In this document: positions 6,865 through 12,872 of the stretch, piece after piece
Position numbering within the stretch: position 1 is the first letter of the stretch
Layout: each line of letters begins with the position of its first letter
Source: a virus
Strand: one strand, 5' to 3'
Virus record (IMG/VR): IMGVR_UViG_3300040801_002329
Location: 1-35,089 of that record
DNA length: 35,089 bases
Program-made: the position numbers and the translations under genes
Notes under the pieces: generated by a model
The model's input: only the letters and a program-made list of their open reading frames with translations
Told to the model about the DNA's origin: nothing
The model's database searches: none

Positions 6865-6992
6865 CCCGCCTTCAGCCCTGCCGGAGCGTCCTGTTGGACC
6901 GCCTTGTGATCACTGGCGCTCTGGCCCCGGTCACAAGGCGCCGCAATCGGCGCCTTGTGACCCGCATCAAACGCATTTTCAGCAGGAGTTAA
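6861..6992 (+). CDS. Short basic peptide, possible leader of gam
   Basis: A 43-residue, highly basic peptide (MTRLQPCRSVLLDRLVITGA..., ending IKRIFSRS) coupled by ATGA to the gene before. It ends 5 bases before the gam start, and the gam ribosome binding site lies within its last codons. The coding sequence spans three mutually complementary segments (see 6900-6962), so translation of this frame would affect which hairpin forms. It could be a real small protein or a leader peptide; I cannot tell which. Confidence 0.5.
   Translation: MTRLQPCRSVLLDRLVITGALAPVTRRRNRRLVTRIKRIFSRS
6900..6962 (+). promoter_or_regulatory. Three-arm competing hairpins before gam
   Basis: Arm 2 (6929-6943, GGTCACAAGGCGCCG) and arm 3 (6948-6962) form a perfect 15-bp stem with a CAAT loop. 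Arm 1 (6900-6911, CGCCTTGTGATC) can instead pair with the first 12 bases of arm 2, with one G-U pair. Two exclusive structures are possible, as in an attenuator. No run of T follows arm 3, so it is not a standard terminator. The repeats could equally be protein-binding sites (TTGTGAyC). Confidence 0.6.
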
Positions 6993-6997
6993 ACGGA

Positions 6998-7528
6998 ATG
7001 TCTACGCTGGGAGAAATCGAGGCCCTGGCCAAAAACTACGCCGCTGCGCGCGAGGCCCTGGGCGGCGCCGTGCAGGATCTGGAAGACGAGGTCCAGGCCA
7101 TCAAGCGCAAGCGATTGCCGCGCATCAAGCGCCTAGTGGGCAGCGCGGCCGAGGCCGAGGCCCGCCTGAAGGCCGGCATCGAAGCGGCGCCGGACCTGTT
7201 CCAGAAGCCCCGCACCCTGATCATGCATGGCGTCAAGGTCGGCTTTGCCAAGGGCAAGGGCAAGCTGGAGTTCAGCGACCCGGCCAAGGTGGTGCAGCTG
7301 ATCCGCAAGCACTTCCCGGACAAGTCCGAGGAGCTGGTCAAGGTGACCGAGGCGCCGGTGCGCGGCGCGCTCAACCAGATGAGCGTGCAGGACCTGCGCA
7401 AGATCGGCGTCACCGTGGTCGAGGCCGGCGACGAAGTCGTGATCCGACCCACCGATGGTGACATCGACAAGCTGGTCGACGCCCTGCTGAAGGACGCCAC
7501 CGACAACGCCGACAGCGCGGCCGCGTGA
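6998..7528 (+). CDS. gam: Gam-type host-nuclease inhibitor
   Basis: A 176-residue protein matching Mu Gam in length and composition. Gam binds double-strand DNA ends as a Ku-like dimer and shields phage ends from host exonucleases such as RecBCD. Visible features are the N-terminal helical part (LEDEVQAIKRKRLPRIKRL), the central 'LIMHGVKVGFAKGKGKLEF' strand pair typical of the family, and a C-terminal 'RKIGVTVVEAGDEVVIRP'. AGGAG lies 9 bases before the ATG. Expression may depend on the hairpins upstream. Confidence 0.92.
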   Translation: MSTLGEIEALAKNYAAAREALGGAVQDLEDEVQAIKRKRLPRIKRLVGSAAEAEARLKAGIEAAPDLFQKPRTLIMHGVKVGFAKGKGKLEFSDPAKVVQLIRKHFPDKSEELVKVTEAPVRGALNQMSVQDLRKIGVTVVEAGDEVVIRPTDGDIDKLVDALLKDATDNADSAAA

Positions 7529-7540
7529 TGGAGGGGCGCC

Positions 7541-7804
7541 ATGAAGTCACGGCGAAAAACCCCGCGCCGTGGCCGTCACCTGGGGCCGCACGAGGCTGCG
7601 CCCCTGGTGGCCCTGGTGCCGGAGGCGGCAACCCTGCACGACACGCTGTCGGGCATGGGCTGGTCACTGCACGACACCGCGCGGCCATACCTGCGCATGG
7701 ATGGGCAGATCACTGTCCGTTTCGTTTGGCGCCGGCGCGCAGACGGGTTCAGCGCCAGCGTCACCAGCTCGCACACCCTGCGCGTCGAGGGGGCCGGCTC
7801 GTGA
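7541..7804 (+). CDS. Hypothetical early protein
   Basis: An 87-residue protein with GGAGGGG about 5 bases upstream of the ATG. The N-terminus is very basic (MKSRRKTPRRGRHLGP); the remainder looks like a small alpha/beta domain (GMGWSLHDTARPYLRMDG, then VRFVWRRRADGFSASVTSSH). No family recognised. It ends with a GTGA overlap into the next gene. Confidence 0.75.
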   Translation: MKSRRKTPRRGRHLGPHEAAPLVALVPEAATLHDTLSGMGWSLHDTARPYLRMDGQITVRFVWRRRADGFSASVTSSHTLRVEGAGS

Positions 7805-8028
7805 CCAGGCTACCCCAAGAGGCCCCGCCCTCGACGCAAGACCAACGGGCAGAAGCCATTGCGGCATTCATGGCGGGCGGCGGCCAAGTCAAAAAGTGCC
7901 CGCCCGGCCATGCTGCAGGGACATCGGAGATTGAAGAAATGTTCGGGGCGGCTGCGCCGCCCCGCCCAGAAGCCCGGAGCGGCTGGCGCGCCGGGCTCAA
8001 CTTCCGCAACCAGAAGAGGTCGTCATGA
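7801..8028 (+). CDS. Small hypothetical protein, GTG start
   Basis: A 75-residue protein starting at a GTG that overlaps the previous stop. The segment AEAIAAFMAGGGQVKKCPPG resembles a motif I recall in many small phage proteins ('FLakGGkVtkcppG'). The C-terminus is basic (GWRAGLNFRNQKRSS). Function unknown. It ends in an ATGA overlap with the P-loop/lectin-like fusion gene, so the two are coupled. Confidence 0.7.
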   Translation: MTRLPQEAPPSTQDQRAEAIAAFMAGGGQVKKCPPGHAAGTSEIEEMFGAAAPPRPEARSGWRAGLNFRNQKRSS

Positions 8029-9224
8029 GACAGATCGATATCAGTGTGAGCGGCCCGGTAGGCTGTGGCAAGTCCGCCATCCTGGCCATGATCGAGCACG
8101 AGTTGCGGCGGCGGGGCTTTGCCTTCCGTTACGCCAACCCGGCCGAGGACGTGCCGGAGAAGAACATGTCTGACGTGTTGGGCGATCTGATCGCGCTCGA
8201 CCGGGGCGCCGTCTCCTTCGTTCTGCGCAGCGACGTCGGCGCTCTGGAGATGCCCGCTCTGGCGGACACGCCAATCGGGGTTGAATATGATCCGGACACC
8301 GGGTGGAGCCGCATCGGATTTGGCGACGGCCGCGCCCCTGACGAACCCGAGGTCAAGGCGCACCCCCTCTTGTCCGCCATCGCCCCAAGGCGAGTGGGCG
8401 GCCAGGACATGGTGGCGATCCCCGCATTCCACTACATGGCGCGACGGGATGGTGAACGATATCGCCTGTGGCTCTCCGCCGTACCTCGGATCGGGTTCCG
8501 CCTGCATCCGGCCTTCATGGCGCAGGGTCACCCCGTCCCGGAAATCCTGATCGGCGCCTACGAAATCTCGGAGGTCGAAGGGCAGCTCGCCAGCGTGGCC
8601 GGCCGCGCGCCGCTCACCCGCGTATCCCTCGTCGACCTGCGGGAGCGGGTCGCCGAGATGGGCGAGGGCTGGGGCGTTTGGTCTGCCCACGAGCTTGCGG
8701 CCATCCAGATGCTGGTCCTGATCGATCTGGGTCACCCGGACATCCAGTCCGAGCTGGGGCGCGGCAATGTCGCCGCCGGCGGCCCGTGCCGCACCGGAGA
8801 GAGCGATGCCGTCTGGCGCGGCCTGCATGAACTGTGGGGCAACGTCTGGCACTGGGTGGACGGCATGCGCGTTACCAAAGAGGGCCGTGTTGAGACCTGG
8901 GATCGCACCGGATATCAGGCTTGGGCCGACACGGGCGCATCGGCGCCGGACATCGTCGGGTTCCCCACGCACATCTGCGCCGCCGAGGCTCTGGACCACA
9001 TGTTCTTGCCCACAGCCGCAACCGACGATCCGGACGAGGCGATGCTGTCTGATTTCTTCGTCGGCCCCGACGAAGGTTACGCGGGCTGGCCGCTGCACGG
9101 CGGCCACTGGAACTACGGGTCGTACGCGGGCCTCTTCGGCCTGGACCTGTACAACGTCGCGTCGGACTCGTACACGAACATCGGCGGTCGCCTCGCGAAG
9201 CGTGTTCTGCCCCCTGCCAACTGA
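8025..9224 (+). CDS. P-loop segment fused to a DGR-type C-type-lectin-like protein
   Basis: A 399-residue protein. Residues 5-47 start like small phage P-loop proteins, with GPVGCGKS at 10-17, but no Walker B or rest of the fold follows. From M48 a different module begins; a GGAG 6 bases before this internal ATG (8166) suggests separate translation may occur. The remainder has the layout of formylglycine-enzyme/C-type-lectin-like phage proteins: 'MVAIPAFHY', 'GFRLHPAFMAQG', 'WSAHELAAIQML', 'LHELWGNVWHWVDGM', and a C-terminal 'GGHWNYGSYAGLFGLDLYN' ending 'TNIGGRLAKRV'. This is the fold diversified by DGRs, and the last segment has the codon pattern of a variable repeat. The tail fibre at the right edge shares the module. 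Role unknown; binding of a variable ligand is inferred. No signal peptide or membrane segment seen. Confidence 0.8.
   Translation: MRQIDISVSGPVGCGKSAILAMIEHELRRRGFAFRYANPAEDVPEKNMSDVLGDLIALDRGAVSFVLRSDVGALEMPALADTPIGVEYDPDTGWSRIGFGDGRAPDEPEVKAHPLLSAIAPRRVGGQDMVAIPAFHYMARRDGERYRLWLSAVPRIGFRLHPAFMAQGHPVPEILIGAYEISEVEGQLASVAGRAPLTRVSLVDLRERVAEMGEGWGVWSAHELAAIQMLVLIDLGHPDIQSELGRGNVAAGGPCRTGESDAVWRGLHELWGNVWHWVDGMRVTKEGRVETWDRTGYQAWADTGASAPDIVGFPTHICAAEALDHMFLPTAATDDPDEAMLSDFFVGPDEGYAGWPLHGGHWNYGSYAGLFGLDLYNVASDSYTNIGGRLAKRVLPPAN
9105..9200 (+). repeat. Putative DGR variable repeat (VR)
   Basis: Codons for residues 361-392. Ten NAC codons (CAC, AAC, TAC, TAC, GAC, TAC, AAC, GAC, TAC, AAC) are scattered among framework codons with no adenine until ACG and ATC near the end. 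This is what results when AAC codons of a template repeat are changed at adenines. The end (GGCGGTCGCCTCGCG) is GC-rich, like an initiation-of-mutagenic-homology region. The exact limits need the template repeat, which I do not find in this window. Confidence 0.75.
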
Positions 9225-9232
9225 GTTCTGAT

Positions 9233-9254
9233 GGTGGCGCCGAGAGGCGCCACC
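9233..9254 (+). repeat. GAGA-tetraloop hairpin after the VR
   Basis: GGTGGCGCC, loop GAGA, GGCGCCACC: a perfect 9-bp inverted repeat eight bases after the stop codon of the lectin-like gene. In the Bordetella phage DGR a hairpin/cruciform with a short GC stem and a four-base GRNA loop directly follows the variable repeat and promotes retrohoming. GAGA fits GRNA. No T-run follows, so a terminator is unlikely. Confidence 0.75.
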
Positions 9255-9275
9255 GACCCCTGGGAGGAAGCGCTC

Positions 9276-9734
9276 ATGTCTGACCGATCCCAGCGAATGA
9301 AGGCGATCCACGCCGGGGCGCGCGAACTCGGCCTGGACGACGACGCGCGGCGGGCGCTCATGGAACGCATCACCGGCTGCAGGTCGGCCAAGGACATGAC
9401 CGACGCGCAAATGGGCGCCGTCCTTGAGGAGTATTCCCGCCTGCGCGGGGGCGCCCGGCGCGCGGGCGAGGGGCGGCGCCAGTGGCGACCAGCGACCAAC
9501 CCGCTGGCCCGCAAGGTCCACGCTCAGTGGGCCGAATTGTGCCGCCTGGGGGTGGTGAATGTCACCGGCGCCAGCGCCCGGCGCCAGGCGCTGCGCAAGT
9601 GGTGTGCGCGGCAGCTGCAGCCGGGTGACGACGTGTTGGTGGATCCCGACCTACTCGAGGACGGCCAGCTGCGCGTGCTGGTCGAAAGCCTCAAGAAGTG
9701 GCTGACGCGACTGCGCGGCGGGGAGGGGCCGTGA
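9276..9734 (+). CDS. gemA: GemA-type regulatory protein (Mu gp16 family)
   Basis: A 152-residue protein of the GemA/DUF1018 family. The family's N-terminal pattern is visible: MKAIHAGARELGLDDDARRA, LMERITGCRSAKDMTDAQMG. In Mu, GemA alters host gene expression and DNA supercoiling. I chose the ATG at 9276 because GGGAGGAAG lies 6 bases upstream; the frame extends left to 9231, across the hairpin. Its C-terminal domain has the expected 'ALRKWCARQL' helix. It lies next to mor, as in Mu (gemA-mor). Confidence 0.85.
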   Translation: MSDRSQRMKAIHAGARELGLDDDARRALMERITGCRSAKDMTDAQMGAVLEEYSRLRGGARRAGEGRRQWRPATNPLARKVHAQWAELCRLGVVNVTGASARRQALRKWCARQLQPGDDVLVDPDLLEDGQLRVLVESLKKWLTRLRGGEGP

Positions 9735-10123
9735 GCGAGCAAACCCCCCCGATCCTGAGCAAGCAGCTGGACGAGATCGCGGAAGTGGTCGGCGCAGCGG
9801 CAGCGATCCGCCTGGCCGAGAGCCCGTACGGCGGTCAGGAGGGGTGCTGTGTGCCGCACACGCCGCGACCGGATCACCCGTGGGCGGACATCCTGGGCAT
9901 GGATGCGTTCCAGCGCCTGTGCCGCGCCATGGGTGGTAGCCGGATCACCATCCCCCGAAACGCTTTGGCGCGGAGCGTCAAGGCGCGCATGGGCGCTTTG
10001 AAAGCGCAAGGCCTGTCGCACCGCGCCATCGCCCGGCAGCTGACCTGCACGGAGCGCTATGTGCGCATGGTGATGAATGCTGGGTCGGACCCGCGACAGG
10101 GTCAGCTGTTCGGGGAGGATTGA
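9731..10123 (+). CDS. mor: Mor-type transcription activator
   Basis: A 130-residue protein with a GTG start overlapping the gemA stop and GGGAGGGGCC upstream. The C-terminal half has the Mor/C family signature: GGSRITIPRNALARSVKARM (residues 68-87), then a helix-turn-helix at about 93-116 (AQGLSHRAIARQLTCTERYV). In Mu, Mor turns on the middle promoter and the related C turns on late promoters. Only one such protein is seen here, so it may act directly on late promoters. It is the last gene of the early operon. Confidence 0.88.
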   Translation: MSEQTPPILSKQLDEIAEVVGAAAAIRLAESPYGGQEGCCVPHTPRPDHPWADILGMDAFQRLCRAMGGSRITIPRNALARSVKARMGALKAQGLSHRAIARQLTCTERYVRMVMNAGSDPRQGQLFGED

Positions 10124-10164
10124 CGGCGCCGCTTGGCCGTCTGATGATTGAAGAAAGTGGCGAG

Positions 10165-10188
10165 GTCCCCGGAAGGGGTTCCGGGGAC
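10165..10188. promoter_or_regulatory. Palindrome before the lysis genes (late-site family)
   Basis: GTCCCCGGAA, spacer GGGG, TTCCGGGGAC: a perfect 10-bp inverted repeat 60 bases before the endolysin start. It shares CCCGGAAGG....TTCCGGG-type symmetry with the two identical palindromes at 17412-17433 and 29547-29568. A further weaker one (CGGAA-CGGC-TTCCG) lies just downstream near 10190-10204. No T-run follows. Candidate activator-binding site for late or middle transcription. Confidence 0.5.
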
Positions 10189-10214
10189 GCGGAACGGCTT
10201 CCGGGTTGCGACAA

Positions 10215-10248
10215 TCCCCTCAGACATGGATTTCTGAGGGGACTTTTT
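10215..10248 (+). terminator. Terminator-like hairpin that also covers the endolysin ribosome binding site
   Basis: TCCCCTCAGA, an 8-base loop, TCTGAGGGGA, then CTTTTT. The perfect 10-bp GC-rich stem with a T-run is a good intrinsic terminator for the early operon. It ends right at the ATG (10249) of the endolysin, and the only ribosome binding site (GAGGGG) lies within the 3' arm. It could thus both stop early transcripts and hinder endolysin translation. Confidence 0.7.
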
Positions 10249-10809
10249 ATGAGCGACGCACTTTACGAGCATGCGCTGGCGGTCGTGCTGGCGCATGAGG
10301 GCGGGTACGTCAACGACCCCGTCGATCCCGGCGGCGCCACGAACTTTGGCGTCTCCCTGCGCTGGCTGCGCAAGGTCGGCTTGCTGGACCTGGACGGGGA
10401 CGGTCTGCCGGACGGCGACCTGGATCTCGACGGCGACATCGATGTCGACGACATCCGACAGATGACCCGCGAGGACGCGGCCAAGCTCTACCGCCTGCAC
10501 TGGTGGGACCGGTACGGCTACGGCGACTTCCACCTGACCATCGCCACCAAGGTCTTTGACCTGTCCATCAACATGGGCGCCCGCCAGGCGCACAAGTTGC
10601 TGCAGCGCGCGTGCCGCGCCGCCGGTCACGATCTGGCCGACGATGGCGTGATCGGTCCGATCACCCGCGCGGCCGTCGCGGACGTGCCGGCTGAGCGCCT
10701 CATTCTGCCGTTCCGCTCCGAGGCGGCTGGCTTTTATCGCTCGCTGATCGCCGCGCGCCCGGCCTTTGCGAAGTATCGCAATGGCTGGCTGCGCCGCGCC
10801 TACGCTTGA
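10249..10809 (+). CDS. Endolysin, GH108-type muramidase
   Basis: A 186-residue peptidoglycan hydrolase. The family signature HEGGYVNDPVDPGGATNFGV is at residues 16-35, with E17 as the expected catalytic acid. The C-terminal part (LTIATKVFDLSINMG, then QRACRAAGHDLADDGVIGPI) matches the peptidoglycan-binding domain paired with GH108. An insertion at residues 47-69 is rich in Asp and Gly (DLDGDG...DLDGDIDVDD), like EF-hand/dockerin calcium loops. There is no signal peptide, so release needs the holin next door. The ATG at 10249 is chosen; the frame is open further left through the hairpin. Confidence 0.9.
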   Translation: MSDALYEHALAVVLAHEGGYVNDPVDPGGATNFGVSLRWLRKVGLLDLDGDGLPDGDLDLDGDIDVDDIRQMTREDAAKLYRLHWWDRYGYGDFHLTIATKVFDLSINMGARQAHKLLQRACRAAGHDLADDGVIGPITRAAVADVPAERLILPFRSEAAGFYRSLIAARPAFAKYRNGWLRRAYA

Positions 10810-10819
10810 GGAGGCCCCG

Positions 10820-11413
10820 ATGACAAACCCGACGAACGCCAAGCCCTGGTATCAGTCGCGTTCCATTATGGGCGCCCTGGTCTCCATGCTGGCCATGCTG
10901 GCCGGCACCCTGGGGGTTGCCATTTCGCCCGAGCTGCAAAACGAGATCGTCACCGCGCTGATCACACTGGCCGGCGTGATCGGCACCGGCGTCTCGATCT
11001 ACGGCCGTGTGAAGGCATCGAAGCCGATCAAGCCGCCGTCGGCCCGCGCGGGGAAGATGATGCTGGTGGCCGTCGCCCTCGGCGCGCTGTCCGTGGGCGG
11101 CCCGGTCGCCTGCGCGTCCTACACCTCCATGCAGGCTGAGGAGGCGTCGGCCGAGCAAACGGTCTACGCGCTGCAGGCGGATTACAACGCGGTGCTCGCC
11201 TCGGCCGCCGCGTACGCGGGCAGCGATGCGGCCGATCCGGACGCGGTGGACGCGATCCGGCGCCTGGACGACGCCGCTTATGACGCCCTGCGGGAGGCGC
11301 AGGTGGCGGCGCGCGCGGGCGATGCTGCCGTGACCGCCGCCGCCGTCTCCGTGGCGCGCAGCGCCATCGCCGAGCTGGCGCGGTACCTCATGAACCTGGA
11401 GGCCACGCGATGA
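10820..11413 (+). CDS. Holin-like membrane protein with a possible nested second start
   Basis: A 197-residue protein with GAGGAGG upstream. Residues 1-70 match small phage holins (PWYQSRSIMGALVSMLAMLA, then a second hydrophobic stretch and GVSIYGRVKASKPI). From M80 there is a separate signal-like hydrophobic segment (MMLVAVALGALSVGG) ending in a cysteine (C98), then a helical Ala-rich domain. GGGGAAG lies just before the Met pair at 11057/11060, so the second half may also be made alone, perhaps as a lipoprotein or spanin-like part. The lipobox is weak (PVAC). Confidence 0.75.
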   Translation: MTNPTNAKPWYQSRSIMGALVSMLAMLAGTLGVAISPELQNEIVTALITLAGVIGTGVSIYGRVKASKPIKPPSARAGKMMLVAVALGALSVGGPVACASYTSMQAEEASAEQTVYALQADYNAVLASAAAYAGSDAADPDAVDAIRRLDDAAYDALREAQVAARAGDAAVTAAAVSVARSAIAELARYLMNLEATR

Positions 11414-11607
11414 TGAGTACCGCACAGATGATCCTGGTGGGGATCCAGATCGCCGAGGCCGTGGCGGCCGGCATCCCGGAAGCCATCAAGGCCAAGCAGG
11501 CCGTCGAGCGCATGCTGGCCGAAGGCCGGGACCCGACGGACGAAGAATGGGAGGTCCTGAACGCGACCACCGCCGCATTGCGTGAACGACTGCACGGGGG
11601 TGGGTGA
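11410..11607 (+). CDS. Small hypothetical protein in the lysis region
   Basis: A 65-residue protein (MMSTAQMILVGIQIAEAVAAG...), coupled to the holin-like gene by an ATGA overlap. One amphipathic or weakly hydrophobic helix at residues 5-22, followed by a charged helical tail (PTDEEWEVLNATTAALRERL). It could be a small membrane-associated lysis accessory; no family recognised. Confidence 0.7.
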   Translation: MMSTAQMILVGIQIAEAVAAGIPEAIKAKQAVERMLAEGRDPTDEEWEVLNATTAALRERLHGGG

Positions 11608-12026
11608 TGACGTTCCACGAGCTTCTGGGGACATACGGCTGGGCGGCCGCCATTGTCGCCAACCTTGTGATCGCCTGGGTTGGTTGGTCGCTGCGCCATC
11701 ATTTCGTGACACGCGAAGACCACGCCACGGCGCTCGAGGAGGTGGCGCGTAGGCACCGGGATCTCGTGGACAAGATCGAGGGGGCGCAGCGGGGCGCGTG
11801 TCCGGCGGCTGAGCGAGCCCTGCGGCGGGCCGAGGATGCCGCCGCCGAGATCAACTCCATGCCGACGCGCGACGAGATGCACCAGCTGCGCTTGTCGGTG
11901 ACGGAGCTGAGTGGGCGCATCGAGCGACTGGGCGAGCGCCTGGATGGTCAGAAAGACAGCATGGGCCGCTTTCAGGCCGTGCTGGATCGGGTCGAGGACT
12001 ATCTGCTGAAAGGTACAGGGCGGTGA
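11607..12026 (+). CDS. DUF2730-like membrane-anchored coiled-coil protein
   Basis: A 139-residue protein starting at the ATG that overlaps the previous stop (a GTG lies directly before it). A single membrane helix lies at about residues 9-28 (TYGWAAAIVANLVIAWVGWS), followed by a long coiled coil (residues 35-135). This layout is that of the DUF2730 family, which lies next to lysis and terminase genes in Mu-like phages. A spanin-like or lysis-accessory role is a guess. It ends with a GTGA overlap. Confidence 0.75.
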   Translation: MTFHELLGTYGWAAAIVANLVIAWVGWSLRHHFVTREDHATALEEVARRHRDLVDKIEGAQRGACPAAERALRRAEDAAAEINSMPTRDEMHQLRLSVTELSGRIERLGERLDGQKDSMGRFQAVLDRVEDYLLKGTGR

Positions 12027-12328
12027 GCTACCGAGATTATGTCGCCGAGGACCGGCGCCTGGTCATCCTCAAGCTGCTGGAGGAAGACCAGGGGGGCAGT
12101 CACAACCACGCGGTGCTGCAGGAGGCTCTGCGCCGCTGGGGTCACACCATGAGCCGCGACCAGGTCAAGGCCGAGCTGGCGTGGCTGGCCGACCAGGGGC
12201 TGGTCACCATCCAGATGGTCGGCGAGGGCAACCCGTACCATGTGGCCACGATCACGGATCGCGGCTGTGATGTGGCCACCGGCGCCGCGAGCGTGCCTGG
12301 CGTGAAGCGTTCGCGCGGGGGGCGATGA
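12023..12328 (+). CDS. ArsR-like winged-helix protein of Mu-like phages
   Basis: A 101-residue protein starting at a GTG (GTGA overlap). The sequence LVILKLLEEDQ, then HAVLQEALRRWGHTMSRDQV and ELAWLADQGLVTIQMV has the helix-turn-helix plus wing layout of winged-helix regulators. Small proteins annotated as ArsR-type regulators lie upstream of the terminase in many Mu-like prophages. Its function there is not established; DNA binding is inferred. Confidence 0.8.
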   Translation: MSYRDYVAEDRRLVILKLLEEDQGGSHNHAVLQEALRRWGHTMSRDQVKAELAWLADQGLVTIQMVGEGNPYHVATITDRGCDVATGAASVPGVKRSRGGR

Positions 12329-12329
12329 T

Positions 12330-12872
12330 ATGGGCCGGAGGTCCACTATCGAGCGCCTGCCCGCCGAGGTGCGGGACACCATTGCCAGCTTGCGCCGACA
12401 AGGGCGCACGCTCGATGAAATCATGGCCAAACTGCGCGAGCTGGACGTGGAAGTGTCGCGGACCTCGTTGTGGAGGCACACGAAGCAGCTGGACGCCATC
12501 GCCGACCACATGCGGCGGTCCCAGGACATGGCGCGCGCGCTGACCGAGCGGTTCGGCAACAATGGCATCGGCGACCTGGCGCGATACAATCTGCAGGTGG
12601 CGCACGGCTTGCTGATGCGCCTGATGTTCAGCGACGACGGGGAGCCCATCCAACTGGACGCCAAAGAGGCCATGTTCTTGACGTCGGCTCTCAAGAACGT
12701 GGTGACGGCCTCCAAGTCAGACCAGGAGCGCGAGATCAAGCTGCGCGACCGTATCGCGGCACAGGCCGAGGAGGTGGCGGCCGAGACGGTGGCGGAGCTG
12801 AAGAAGGTGGGGATGTCGGCGGATGGCGCCGAGGCCATCCGAGCCCGTATCCTAGGGGTGGCCAGCGCATGA
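12330..12872 (+). CDS. Terminase small subunit (Mu gp27, DUF3486-like)
   Basis: A 180-residue protein that starts one base after the previous stop. The N-terminus MGRRSTIERLPAEVRDTIAS followed by a helix-turn-helix (RQGRTLDEIMAKLREL...SRTSLWRHTKQL) is the recognisable Mu gp27/DUF3486 pattern. The rest is helical and oligomerising. It should recognise phage DNA for packaging together with the large subunit, whose start it overlaps. Confidence 0.9.
   Translation: MGRRSTIERLPAEVRDTIASLRRQGRTLDEIMAKLRELDVEVSRTSLWRHTKQLDAIADHMRRSQDMARALTERFGNNGIGDLARYNLQVAHGLLMRLMFSDDGEPIQLDAKEAMFLTSALKNVVTASKSDQEREIKLRDRIAAQAEEVAAETVAELKKVGMSADGAEAIRARILGVASA

Noticed and set aside
9233-9254. Post-VR hairpin as a terminator
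   Set aside because: No T-run, and the operon continues directly into gemA and mor, which need the same transcript.
7761-9521. A 586-codon open frame on the minus strand
   Set aside because: Opposite to the lectin-like gene and gemA, both clearly recognised; low-complexity translation with no domain.
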